In this document: positions 34,590-44,404 of the stretch, in pieces | How positions within the stretch are numbered: position 1 is the stretch's first letter | Layout of the letters: the number at the start of each line of letters is the position of its first letter | DNA from: Muscardinus avellanarius | Taxonomy: Eukaryota; Chordata; Mammalia; Rodentia; Gliridae | DNA length: 64,000 nt | Assembly: GCA_963383645.1 (NCBI GenBank) | Contig: OY726560.1 | Location: 65,168,323-65,232,322 of the forward strand | Reading direction: 5' to 3' | Made by a program: the position numbers and the translations under genes | The notes under the pieces: generated by a model | The model's input: the letters and a program-made list of their open reading frames with translations, nothing else | The model's database searches: none | Told to the model about the DNA's origin: nothing

Positions 34590-35290
34590 TTCATTATTTA
34601 TGTTAGTCTTTTACCTATCTCTAAATTGTATTGTTTGCCTTTATTGTTGTTAATTTTTAGGATTTCTAGTTGGAATATTAATATACCTTCATATATAACA
34701 TTTGGAAATATTTTATCCAATTCTATTAGTAACTTTTAACTCTGTTTACATTGTCTTTGGATATACAATTTTTTTATTTTTTAGGGAGTTTGTATACTCT
34801 TCTGTTGCCTGTGCCATTGCAATCATATCCAAGAAATCACTGCCAATTTCAATGTTGTGAGGTTTTTTGACCCAGATTTTCTTCTAAAAGTTTATAGTCT
34901 TAAGATTTATATTTAGGTCTTTTATCTATTTTGAGTTAATATTTGTATATGGGATTAGGTAAGGGTCCAATTTTATTCTTTTCCATGTAATTATTATTTT
35001 TCTACAATATTTAGTTAAAAGATTATTATTTCCCCCACCAAATGTTCATGGAAACCTTGTCAAAAATAGCTTGATAATATAGGGAAGAATTTAGCTCTAG
35101 GCTTGTATTTAACTCCAATGGTTTATATATCTGCCTTTAGAACAGTACTACACTGTTTCAATTATTGTAGCTTTATATGGTTTGAAATCAGAAAATATAT
35201 ATCTTCTAGCTTTGTTCTTTTTCAAGATCATTTTGGGTATCTAGAATCCATATTCCATATTAGGATAGATTTTTTTCTGAAAAATAAATA
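34590..35290 (-). pseudogene. Inverted L1 ORF2 fragment inside copy A
   Basis: Read on the minus strand, this is ORF2 sequence from just downstream of the reverse transcriptase: AAGAACAAAGCTAGCAGATA, TTTCAAACCATATAAAGC, AAGGTTTCCATGAACATTTGG and GATAAAAGACCTAAATATAA. In the ORF2 frame it holds stops, including TAG at a position that is normally a conserved Trp. The same stop occurs in the other copy. The orientation is opposite to ORF1 and to the 3' UTR of the same element. Confidence 0.8.
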
Positions 35291-35470
35291 TATAAATATA
35301 TGATAGTTTCACCTAAAAAAATAGAAAAAAATATTCTCTGGTAAGAAAGAAAGCAAAAAGAAATATTGAAATGTTATCTTTAAGTCATCAAAAGCTTGGT
35401 ATCAGACAAATGAAACTGTTATGTGAGATTCTCATTTTTAATTTTGGATAAATTGCTATAATACTAGATG
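35290..35470. other. About 180-bp segment of unknown origin within copy A
   Basis: Not recognisable as L1 ORF2, 3' UTR or any repeat I know, yet conserved in the second copy at 45925-46095. On its minus strand it carries a long pyrimidine tract followed by AG, resembling a 3' splice site. Confidence 0.6.
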
Positions 35471-35655
35471 TCAACCACTAAGCCAAGCATGGGAAGGAGG
35501 GATGGGGAGGGAATGGGGTGGGGATCGGGTGGGGGCTGCCTGGGCGAAGTGTGCATGTATGTCTACAAAAGTTTGTATCCACTATGATGTATGAATACAG
35601 TGCACCAAAAAAAATAAATAAAATAAAAAATAAAATAAAAAATACAAAAAAAATA

Positions 35656-35666
35656 AATAAAAAGCA
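35656..35666 (+). repeat. Target-site duplication of the plus-strand chimeric L1, right copy
   Basis: AATAAAAAGCA, matching 32857-32867, directly after the A-rich tail. Confidence 0.7.
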
Positions 35667-36030
35667 AAAAATTGTCAAACAAAACTCCATCTTCACTGAA
35701 AATATTATGTAAACAAGGCTTCTCAGAAACCCTATGCATAAAAACAAAGTAGGAAAAGAATTAACAAATATTTTGTTATTCTAGCTGAATAAATAATATT
35801 CAAACACAAGTAATAAATAATCCCCTTTCCTCAGTTAAAAAAAATTTTGTTTCCTATGTTACACCTAAAATGATGTTGCTGACAATTTTTGTTTTATTTT
35901 GTTTTCATTGTTTGTTTACACCATAGCCATTTGCCTGTCTCCAGACAGAATACCTTACAAAGAGTGTTATTGTTTCTGAAAAGAAATGTTTAGAAGTTCA
36001 AAGTACTGGTAAATCATTTGGAGACATATT
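35667..36030. other. Unassigned AT-rich stretch
   Basis: No feature recognised. Confidence 0.4.
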
Positions 36031-36031
36031 T

Positions 36032-36032
<1 letters not shown>

Positions 36033-36081
<49 letters not shown>

Positions 36082-36109
36082 CTATCTCTATCTCTCTATC
36101 TCTATCTCT

Positions 36110-36151
<42 letters not shown>
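36033..36151 (+). repeat. (CT)n(TATC)n(GT)n compound microsatellite
   Basis: CT units, then TATCTC units, then about 18 GT units. It joins the tail of the next SINE. Confidence 0.97.
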
Positions 36152-36154
<3 letters not shown>

Positions 36155-36335
36155 ACTGGGGATCGAACCTAAAAGAATTCTACTTCTGAGATGCACCACC
36201 AGACCTTTTTTGTTATTTTTTTTTAAATTGAACTTCACTAAGTTGCAGAGACCCAGTTGAGGTCGGTCTCTAACTTGTGATTCTCCTATCTTAGACTTTC
36301 AAGATTACAGGCATGCACCATCATGCCCAGCATGG
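36152..36335 (-). mobile_element. B1-dID-type SINE
   Basis: ACTGGGGATCGAACCTAAAA, GATTACAGGCATGCACCATC and a shortened middle, in reverse. Confidence 0.8.
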
Positions 36336-36654
36336 TGACATATTTGGTTAAGATACTTCTTTATACTGAATTAGGTTATTTATTTTTCCAGTTAGAATTA
36401 TTCATTTTGTAAGAATCAGGTATTTAACTTTTACTTATAATTTTACTAATGACCTAAACAATGATATTTATATTTATAAAACAACAGCCAAAGACATCAA
36501 AGCAATTAAAATAAAACACCCACTACCAAATATTCAAAAAAGACCATTACAAATAATTTCCTATAAATATGAGGAAAAAAATCATTCTTCAGTGGTAAAA
36601 ATAGATGAATCTGAGTATTAAAATATGTAAACATTCCAAAAGGCATTCTGTGTA

Positions 36655-36655
36655 T

Positions 36656-36700
<45 letters not shown>
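36655..36700 (+). repeat. (GT)n microsatellite
   Basis: About 22 GT units at the tail of the adjacent SINE. Confidence 0.97.
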
Positions 36701-36705
<5 letters not shown>

Positions 36706-36842
36706 CAAAATTGAACTCAGGGACATACAATACAGCTCTATTTTATTTTTTATTTTGAAACAAGGTTTTACTAAGTTGCAGAAGGTCTTGCTAAGTTGCT
36801 GAGGCTGGCCTATAATTTGTGATCTTTCTGTCTTAATGATAG
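36701..36842 (-). mobile_element. Partial B1-dID-type SINE
   Basis: CTCAAAATTGAACTCAGGGACA, TTTTGAAACAAGGTTTTACTAAG, GCTGAGGCTGGCC, then truncated before the left-half end. Confidence 0.75.
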
Positions 36843-37224
36843 CCTTCTACTGTTAAAAAAAATGCTGCTACTTATTGATGATTATAATGTCACACTCATC
36901 TTTTTTCATAGTGTTATATTGAGCCAAATAAACTTTACTTCACTTTTTAATATATCTCAGTTCTTCATGACTTCAGATCTTCTTTAGAGTATACAGTCTC
37001 TCTCAGGTCTTGTAGTTATATGTCTCTCTCTAGAAAATTAGGGTACCGCTGGAAACATGGCAATATTGATGTGGAGTCTATACCGCTTGTACTTTGGCTT
37101 TTAACTGGACCTGGCATGGCCAGGGCTAAGGTTGCATGGCCTCCAGGATTCACAAGCATGATTCTGCAGTTTATCTTATTCTATTTGCTGTGTTGTGAGA
37201 TATTTGGGCCAGTATATAAAAACT

Positions 37225-37448
37225 ACAGTTCTTAAAGTGTGGTCCTCAAACCAGCAGCATCAGTACTATACGGCAATTGGTCAGAAATGCAAATCTGTGG
37301 GTACCACTACAAACTTACTGAATAAAGAACTATGGTTGGTACCACCAGATACTTCTTCTGAAATGTGGGGATGGTACCCAGTTGTCTCTATTTTAACAAA
37401 CCCTCTAGAGAATTCTGATGCCCACTAAAGTTTGAGAATCACATCATT
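37225..37448 (+). mobile_element. MER5A-like hAT element with internal duplication
   Basis: MER5A landmarks in order: AAAGTGTGGTCCTCAAACCAG, CAGAAATGCAAATCTGTGGG, TATTTTAACAAACCCTCTAG, GAATTCTGATGCCCACTAAAGTTTGAG. The middle is longer than the consensus I recall: GGTACCAC...ACTGAAT occurs, then a second related GGTACCACC...CTTCTGAAAT unit. The reverse copy at 38568-38735 shares this. Confidence 0.75.
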
Positions 37449-37449
37449 G

Positions 37450-38408
37450 CAGATACCTCCTAAAAGTAGCTTTTTTTCCTCCCTGTCTAAGAATAAGGAT
37501 TTAAATTTGTCACTGAGTTAGGATTTACTTATCCATTCATCTGATTCTGTAAGGCACCTGTTTAACCAGAGCAGATGGACTGGACAGCCGAGAGTATGGA
37601 GACCCAGAGTCATTAGCAACAAAGTACGTTTGGTTTAATGAGTCTAATTCTTGTCCATGTATAAAGGACATTTTGGAATCCTTAGAAATTTTAACTATGA
37701 GACAGAAAAGTGTAGCCCTTGCTCTTAACGAGCACAGAAAGAACCTTATGCAGCAGTTACCTGCTCGTGACATTCTTTATTGTTCAGCTTCTAAAAGCGT
37801 GTAAAATTGTGCTGAATACCACAGGAAATGGAATAATTATGGTGTGTTGATCATGTGAAAGAAGGCAGGGAAATATTGACTTTTGTTTTCTTTTGTTTTT
37901 TAGCAAAACATTTTGTTAAGCCATTTAGTTGGGAGCAGGGAGAGAATGGGCCTTAGGGAATTGTCTGAAAAACAAAATGATTTGGAAAGTGAACTAAATT
38001 CTTTTCATACAAAAATCAAATCTTTCAGAAAAGTCCAGGAAGAAGTAAGGAGGCCAGAGAGTGAACCATAAAGCCTAACTTAAACAGCACAAGTGAGAAT
38101 GAAGGAGGAAGTGGCCAGTGAAGAGTTAATACTAGCAGGGCTTCTCAGAACAATGGAATAGCTGATAACATTTAAAGCAAAAGCCACCAGCCACCCTAGG
38201 CTGTGCTGTGGTCCCCTCAGGTAGTCTCTGACTATGATGGGCAGACAGTAGGGTGAGCTCCTGGGATCTCGCTTCTGGACGTTCATGATCCTAGTCTTTT
38301 TCCCCTGAGTGAACTGATTTGCTTCCAAGTAATAGAATATGACAAAATGAAAGGGATTACTTGATTATGTGTATATGGTTATGAATCTAAGATTGTAGCA
38401 CATATTTT
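37450..38408. other. Unassigned stretch
   Basis: No gene or repeat family recognised. Minus frames at 37537-37773 and 38080-38328 have no recognisable domain. Confidence 0.4.
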
Positions 38409-38415
38409 TTCTAGT

Positions 38416-38543
38416 CTCTCCTCTCTCCCTTCTTTTCTCTTTCTCCTCCTCCTCCTCCTCCTCCTCCTCCTCCTCCTCCTCCTCCTCCTCCTCCTTCTTC
38501 TTCTTCTTCTTCTTCTTCTCTCTCTCTCTCTCTCTCTCTCTCT
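38416..38543 (+). repeat. Long homopyrimidine tract (CTC)n(TTC)n(TC)n
   Basis: About 128 bases of uninterrupted C/T on the plus strand: CTCCTC units, then TTC units, then TC units. It is followed at once by TGCAG, giving a textbook-looking splice acceptor shape. The minus strand reads as a poly-Glu/Lys frame, an artefact. Confidence 0.97.
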
Positions 38544-38567
38544 GCAGAAGCAAAGGAGGTATCTACA

Positions 38568-38735
38568 ATGCTGTGAATCTCAAACTTTAATGAGCATCAG
38601 AATTCTCTAGAGGGCTGTTTAAAATACAGATAACTGGGTACCACTTTCATTTCAGAAGAAGTATCTGGTGGTACCAAACATAGTTCTTTATTCAGTAAGT
38701 TTGTAGTGGTGCCCACAGATTTGCCTTTGCAGAAG
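38568..38735 (-). mobile_element. MER5A-like element, inverted partner of 37225-37448
   Basis: Read in reverse it matches the plus copy, including the internal duplication and the shared substitutions ACTTACTGAATAAAGAACTA and ACCAGATACTTCTTCTGAAA. It is truncated at the left relative to the partner. Estimated identity by eye is near 88%. Confidence 0.75.
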
Positions 38736-38739
38736 CAGG

Positions 38740-41155
38740 CTATGATTTTGGGAACTGTGGATGTTGGGAAGCTCATGTGGGAAGGAACAGATATCATCTT
38801 CTTTGTAGGTATAGTAATCAAAAACAAAATAAGTTTCACTCACTGGAAGCATTTCCTGGGTCAGGTCAGAAATTCTACATTTGAACAAGCATCCTTTGAA
38901 ATCTTTACTAATCACTTTAACTCTGACTGACTCTCTCACTTAAATTTTTGATGATGTTCTTAAAGAAAATGGTCTATGCATTGGATCCAAAAATCTGTTG
39001 CTATAGGTAATCTAGACAGACATCACTGGAAAGAAAATATCATCACCCCTTATGAAATTTCAATTGACTTCTGGGGTGATATACAATAACCTTGGATGGT
39101 GAAAGACCTGAAAGATGCCTCCAACTCCCTGTTGGTAAAATTTAGAAAATATAAGGAGGAAGGGGGGATATTTTCAAGTAATGGCATTATATAAGTCATC
39201 CAGTCTCTCTCTTTTCAGATGAGGGGTGGGAGATGATGCAAAGTAGAATCTAACAGTCATGGCTTCAGGAAATGAGGGTGGACTGATCTCCTACCTCCAG
39301 ACACATTGCTCCCAGAAGAGGCGCTGAAATACTCACACATGTCCAGAATTACTCATATTCTACAGGTATAGAATGGGAGGCCAACCTATACATCTCTTCC
39401 AGGACTTATAAATTGCAGTCTCAAATGTAAACCCAGAAAAAAAAGCACAGGAATTCAGACTCTTCCTTTTAGTTAGCATGAAACATGGAAGCTCAAAGGG
39501 GCAACCAAGCACCTAGATTCCATTCCATGCCAATCCCTGAGTGGCAATCTCAGCACTAGATTGTCTTAGCACTCCAAAGAGTAAGCACTACAGCCACCTC
39601 ACCCCTCTGGCTATCAGGAGGATGCAATGTCAGCTAGACCTACCACTTTCTCCTTAATGTCTTGGCCTTAGGTCCTTAAGAGAGAAATTTGCTCATAATA
39701 AAATTACATAAAGTAGCAAATAAAATAAAGTAGCAAATAAAAAATAACCTTAAGGTTGCAATGCAGTAACAATGTTTAACCAGGGCACAGAATAATGCAA
39801 CAGTGAATAAATGTCTCATAAAATGAAATAACAACAAAAATGATGTATATCTTCCATTATCTGGGCAGGATCTTGATGGCCTAATCTGTATACTCTTAAA
39901 GGTAAACATTTTTAAGCCATGTAAATTGGATGTGAAATGAATTATAATGACTCATTCTCTTCCCCAAGTGATATAATGTCCACAGGATTCAAAGATAGGA
40001 GACATCTTGGTTATCCTAAGCATAAGGGCTGTCTCTGTCTTTAGAAGTTAAGGACTATAATATATTGTCAGCCCTTCCTCTAAAAAACACTGCAGAAGAA
40101 AAGAAGCAATACTAATATTCAGTGCACAAAACAGAAACATTATTTTATCCTGCTATTCACTAATACAGGGATTGAAATGTGGGTAATTTAAAATCAGCAA
40201 AAGATATATATCAATCTTACCCTGAAAGGTAACTTTCTGTTGCTCCAGATTTAATGAACAGACTGTTTTTGCAAGAAGAAACCCTTGAGAATGGTATGTG
40301 GCTAGATGGTAATGTGAATTAATCAAGACCTCAACTCCCCTCTCTGTTCAAGAAGATTCATTCTTGAATGAATGTTTATCCTTAGAGTTCTGTGTTTTTC
40401 AACTCAGCATTACTTAGTGTTCAAGACCTCTCAGAAAGGTAAGTCAGTATTACTAAACTGAGGTGCAGAAAAATGAAAAGGGGTCATAGACAACCATTGC
40501 CAAGGGGAAGGATTCAAGTGTGAAAGGCTAATCTCATGGACCATTGTTTCTCTCTGGACACAGGTAACTTGTGTTTTGCAGTAGACTCATCAGGAATTTT
40601 GGAAGTTCATAGCCACATTTAAAGTATTCTTTGGAGTTGGGAGGATTAAAGACACCGGGGGAGGAGACACAGCAACTGCGTCCTATACTAGGCTAGACAT
40701 GGCCCCTCCGGATGGATCTAGGAAACACTGATTGGCTATCACCTTGATGCTAAGCACATGGGTAACTGGGAACCTGTAGGATTTCCCAAGTTCTGAAGGG
40801 GCCAAATAGGAAAATAGCTGATTGAACAAATTTTCCTGCACAAACATAAAAGTATAAAAGTATATGTAAAAGAATAATCAAAGACATGTCCAACAGTGTG
40901 GGAGTCAGTGCTTCCTCCAAGAAGGAAAATAAGCAGAAAATGCATGTTAGGACCCAGAGGTATAATGCAGTCAGAAATCAGGAGGCATGATAGTGTCCTT
41001 GCTACTTTGAGATGATCTGAAGTGATCTGAAAGATGAATCCAGAGTGAAGAAGAGGGCTGACTACCATGAGGTCAGAAAGACCTGATACTACCATCTGAG
41101 CCCCTGGAGATTTCAGGAGGAGGAGAGAACAGAGTACATACAGGGGCCATTTCTC
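38740..41155. other. Unassigned 2.4-kb stretch
   Basis: No gene, RNA or confident repeat. The 118-codon minus frame at 40739-41095 is the longest here and has no recognisable domain; its Met start and length could arise by chance. Confidence 0.4.
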
Positions 41156-41163
41156 AGGCTGTG

Positions 41164-41325
41164 CTAGTTTCCTAGGACCACTCTAACAAACTACCACATG
41201 ACCTCATCTTAACATGATTAAATCTGAAAATAACTTATTTACAAACACAGCTGCATTCACCTGCACTGGAGATTAGCACTTTGATGTCTTTGAATGGGAC
41301 AAAATTCAACTCATAACAAAAGCCA
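41164..41325 (-). mobile_element. MLT1-like MaLR LTR, partial
   Basis: GCTAGTTTCCTAGGACCACTCTAACAAACTACCAC then ACCTCATCTTAACATGATTA and GGGACAAAATTCAACTCATAACA. This is the reverse MLT1 order with a central deletion. Confidence 0.65.
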
Positions 41326-41392
41326 GAGCTTGGATCAGAATCTCTGGGAAACCTTTTCATTGAAGGTTGCCAATTTAAACTCCTCTTGTAGT

Positions 41393-41600
41393 GAGGTATG
41401 GTGGTGCACGCCTGTAATCCCACTATTTGGGAGGCTGAGACAGAAGAATTAAAGGTTTGAGACCAGCCTCAGTAGTGAAGCGAAATGATCAGCAAACTAG
41501 CAAGATCCTGTTTCTAAACAAAACATAAAAAAGGGCTGGGAGTGTAGCTCAGAGGTAGAATGCCTCTGAGTTTAATCTCCCATACCACAAACATGCACAA
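41393..41600 (+). mobile_element. B1-dID-type SINE
   Basis: GGTATGGTGGTGCACGCCTG, GGGAGGCTGAGACAGAAGAA, GGGAGTGTAGCTCAGAGGTA and GAGTTTAATCTCCCATACC. Confidence 0.9.
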
Positions 41601-41604
41601 AAAT

Positions 41605-42155
41605 AAACTCTCTTTAGACTTGTCAATTTTAAATTTACATGATAAAAAAACACAAAGTTATTGGCTATAGGTGCTATAGATTAGTTACTAAGCTACTAGC
41701 TTAGTACCTGATTTGACTTTCTTCTGAGTAGAGCAATAGAGATCAATCCATGTCAAGGATCCTCTGAAGTGAGCACCTGTCTCTAGTAGGTACCCTCCTC
41801 CCAGGTCATTTATGGAGAAGGTGGGTAATGTTTTCTTGTTGAATATAACTCTTCTGCTTATATGGAGATTGTGATGTATTCCTTAAGTAATCCAAACTCC
41901 CTTCTCTGGTAAAGAAGGGCCATTCTTGCTTCTACACCCTCTCATGTATCAATGGATCCCCTCCACCTCCATCCCAATTATGTGAACACATGGTTTAAGA
42001 TTCAGCTTCTTCTCGAAAACTATTACTGAGAAATCACTAAGATTAATAGGGTCAGAAGATCATAAGGATGACTTTCCCCCCAAAGTATGGAAAAGCCTAT
42101 TTGTGAACTAAACATCATGTTTTGAACAAATTATGCTGATATAAAATAATTTCTT
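41605..42155. other. Unassigned stretch
   Basis: No feature recognised. Confidence 0.4.
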
Positions 42156-42159
42156 GTTT

Positions 42160-42470
42160 AGGTATTATAAAGTAGTAATTATGCAAGATGAATTAATTTG
42201 AGAGGTCTACTATCTATCACAATGTATATAGTTAAAAATGCTGAATTGTACAATTAAAAATGTGTTAAGAGGCCAGAGCTCAATTGTTCTTCCCATAAAA
42301 AAAAACAAAAGGACACAAAAAGATTTTTGGAAGTGATAAATAGGAATATTGCCATGACTGTGATAGTCTTATGGGTGCATGCATATGTCTTAACTCATCA
42401 AATGTCATGTATTAAACCCTTGCAGATTTTTGTATATACCTCAGTAAGCCATTTAAAAATATTTTCAAAT
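42160..42470 (+). mobile_element. Old L1 3'-UTR end (L1M-like)
   Basis: GCTGAATTGTACAATTAAAAATGTG, ATGACTGTGATAGTCTTATGGG and ACTCATCAAATGTCATGTATTAAA follow an old L1 3' UTR. Confidence 0.5.
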
Positions 42471-42736
42471 ACAGTATACCAATAGCTATATCACCCAAAA
42501 TTAAAATAAGGTTATCTTACTGCCAGCCCAGGTATGTAAATATGGTTTAGTGGCAAAAACTCCATTCAATCAACTGTTTTGGAATATTAATAATACAAAC
42601 ATATCACTTTACTAGATGAAGAAAAAGCATTAATAGATCAGATTCAACTCTGATCTATTAAAAAAAAAAACTTTGGTAAAAGCAGGAATAAAAGGAAATT
42701 TTCTCAAGCATTTAGTCTTCATCAAAATGTGCAGTA

Positions 42737-42845
42737 AAGCTAGGCGTGGTGGCACACACTTGTAATCCCCGCGCTTGGGAGGCAGAGACAGGAGGAGGTA
42801 GAAGGGCTTCCAGGAACCCCAGTACCACCAAAAAAAAAAAAAAAT
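42737..42845 (+). mobile_element. Young B1-dID-type SINE with internal deletion
   Basis: GCTAGGCGTGGTGGCACACA to GAGACAGGAGG, then directly GTAGAAGGGCTTCCAGGAAC and poly(A). About 90-100 bp of linker is missing. In intact copies both breakpoints carry GGAGG, so microhomology explains the loss. The flanks AAAATGTGCAGTAAA and AAAATGAGCAGTAAA form the target-site duplication. Confidence 0.92.
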
Positions 42846-42919
42846 GAGCAGTAAACATTAATTTACCATTATCAAATAGTTATTAAGCATTTTATTTGTG
42901 ATCTGCAGTGTTTTAAATG

Positions 42920-42922
<3 letters not shown>

Positions 42923-42954
<32 letters not shown>
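42923..42954 (+). repeat. (CA)n microsatellite
   Basis: About 16 CA units, with more CACA runs downstream. Confidence 0.95.
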
Positions 42955-42956
<2 letters not shown>

Positions 42957-43009
42957 TCTGTGTCCACCCCATCACACACACACTCACTCATAATCTGCTA
43001 ATCCTCATC

Positions 43010-43172
43010 ATAACTTTTAATATAAATATTATTTTCATTTTTAAAATGTTAACACATGAACAGAGAGAGGTTAAATGATCTCTCATAGATCACATGACTT
43101 TCAAGTGGCAGAGCCTAAATTCAAGCATATTGGCCAGAAAGCCTGCATTTTCAGCCACTAAGCTGTATGGCT
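43010..43172 (+). mobile_element. MIR SINE
   Basis: AGAGAGGTTAAATGATCTCTC, ATAGATCACATGACTTTCAAGTGGCAGAGCC and CAGCCACTAAGCTGTATGGC follow MIR. Confidence 0.8.
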
Positions 43173-43269
43173 TCTCTAGTGCTGAGACGTAGAAGATACT
43201 CTTTGAGGTCTGGATGAAGCTAAGGAAGCCTGCCATCGCACTCGAGAGTCAGCATTGTTCATAAAGTCT

Positions 43270-43850
43270 GGACAAGCATATAAAATATAATTATTCTCAC
43301 TAATAAGTATGCATTCAAATAAATGAAACAAAAGAAATTATTCTGACAAAGGTAAATTTGGAAAGTGGGACTTCTACTTAGCAAATTGCTAAATATCTGA
43401 CAATACCAATTACCAGAAAGAATGCAAAGAAATAAAAACTGAGAGCAACTGAAAAGAAAAAGTGGCATGATAATTTTGTAGGTCGATCTGGTACCATCTA
43501 GTAAATATAATTATGGGCATACTGTGTGACCTGGAAATTCCGTATCTACTTATTTACTCTACGGTGACATATAAATATGTGCAAGGGGATAGTGCAGTGT
43601 TATTTGTAGTAACAAACAATTGAAATCAATTTAAATAAATGTTCACCACTAGAAAAGTATATAAATTAGATCATGAAATATTCACACAAGGGTACTACAT
43701 AAAGGCATCAGCAATACCTACTTTGTGAAACAGTGTTATTTTTAAAAGCAACTTCTGAAGTAAAATGTATAGTGATACAATTTATGCCAAGTTTAAATGC
43801 ATATAGAACAATTCTATACATTGCTTTTATGGATGAATTTTATGGATTAA
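43270..43850 (+). mobile_element. Old L1/HAL1-like ORF2 3' fragment
   Basis: GACCTGGAAATTCCGTATCTAC, GCAGTGTTATTTGTAGTAAC, AAAAGTATATAAATTAGATC and GTGATACAATTTATGCCAAG follow the C-terminal order of old L1s. All frames are broken. Confidence 0.6.
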
Positions 43851-44079
43851 ATTTGCTAACATTTAAAAATGTTCTTATACAAATTCAATATTCAGGTTAG
43901 GTCTTTCTATTCAAGCAGTAGATACCTAATAGACAAATTTGTGTGATCATAGGTTTTCAAATTTTTTCTCTTTTCAAAATAAGGAATAATTGATTTAACA
44001 TGTAAATTTATTTTAAAACAAAATGAAAACATTGTCTCCTGTTTTCAGTTCACTGTAAAAATGATGACGGTTTGTGTGT

Positions 44080-44262
44080 GTTGTTGTTAGGGATTAAACT
44101 CAGGAGTATTCTACCTCGAAACTACATCTCCAGCCCTATTTCATTTTATTCGGAAGTAGCATCTCACTAACTTTCTGAGGCTGACTGTGAACCTGTGATA
44201 CTCCTGTCTCAGCCTCCCAAGTACTGGTATTTTAGGCATGCACCTCCATGCTCAGGGGCATC
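44080..44262 (-). mobile_element. B1-dID-type SINE, diverged
   Basis: AGGGATTAAACTCAGGAGTATTCTACC, CTGTCTCAGCCTCCCAAGTAC and a terminal GCATGCACCTCCATGCTCA, in reverse. Confidence 0.82.
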
Positions 44263-44404
44263 CTTCTTACTGTTGACGAATAAAGTAATTTTTAAGAAAA
44301 TGTGAAAAAGGATTAATATTCAATAAAAATTTGTTGAATGTTTGTTTAAACAAAAATTAATAATTGAAGATAATATCTTGCAGTACTTTCTATAAACAAA
44401 TGGG

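Larger units (their letters stand above)
32868..35655 (+). mobile_element. Chimeric L1-derived element, copy A: 5' UTR, ORF1, antisense ORF2 piece, 3' UTR, A-tail
   Basis: Starts CTTCCGGGAAGATGGCGACC, a typical full-length L1 start with a YY1-like AAGATGGCG core. The 5' UTR runs to 33607 and has two related GC-rich modules (about 33057-33135 and 33265-33349). ORF1 follows (33608-34570). Then about 700 bp of ORF2 lies in reverse (34590-35290), followed by about 180 bp of unknown origin, an L1 3' UTR end in sense (35470-35615) and an A-rich tail. An 11-bp target-site duplication brackets the unit. Endonuclease and reverse transcriptase are absent, so movement would need enzymes supplied in trans. 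The same arrangement recurs at 45768-48438. Confidence 0.85.

Noticed and set aside
36014..36260. Frames with repeated Leu-Ser, Arg-Glu or Val-Cys (also at 38365, 59638, 59766, 31850 and 48818)
   Set aside because: Translations of microsatellites.
40739..41095. 118-codon minus-strand frame
   Set aside because: No recognisable domain or exon signals; a frame of this length can occur by chance in 64 kb.
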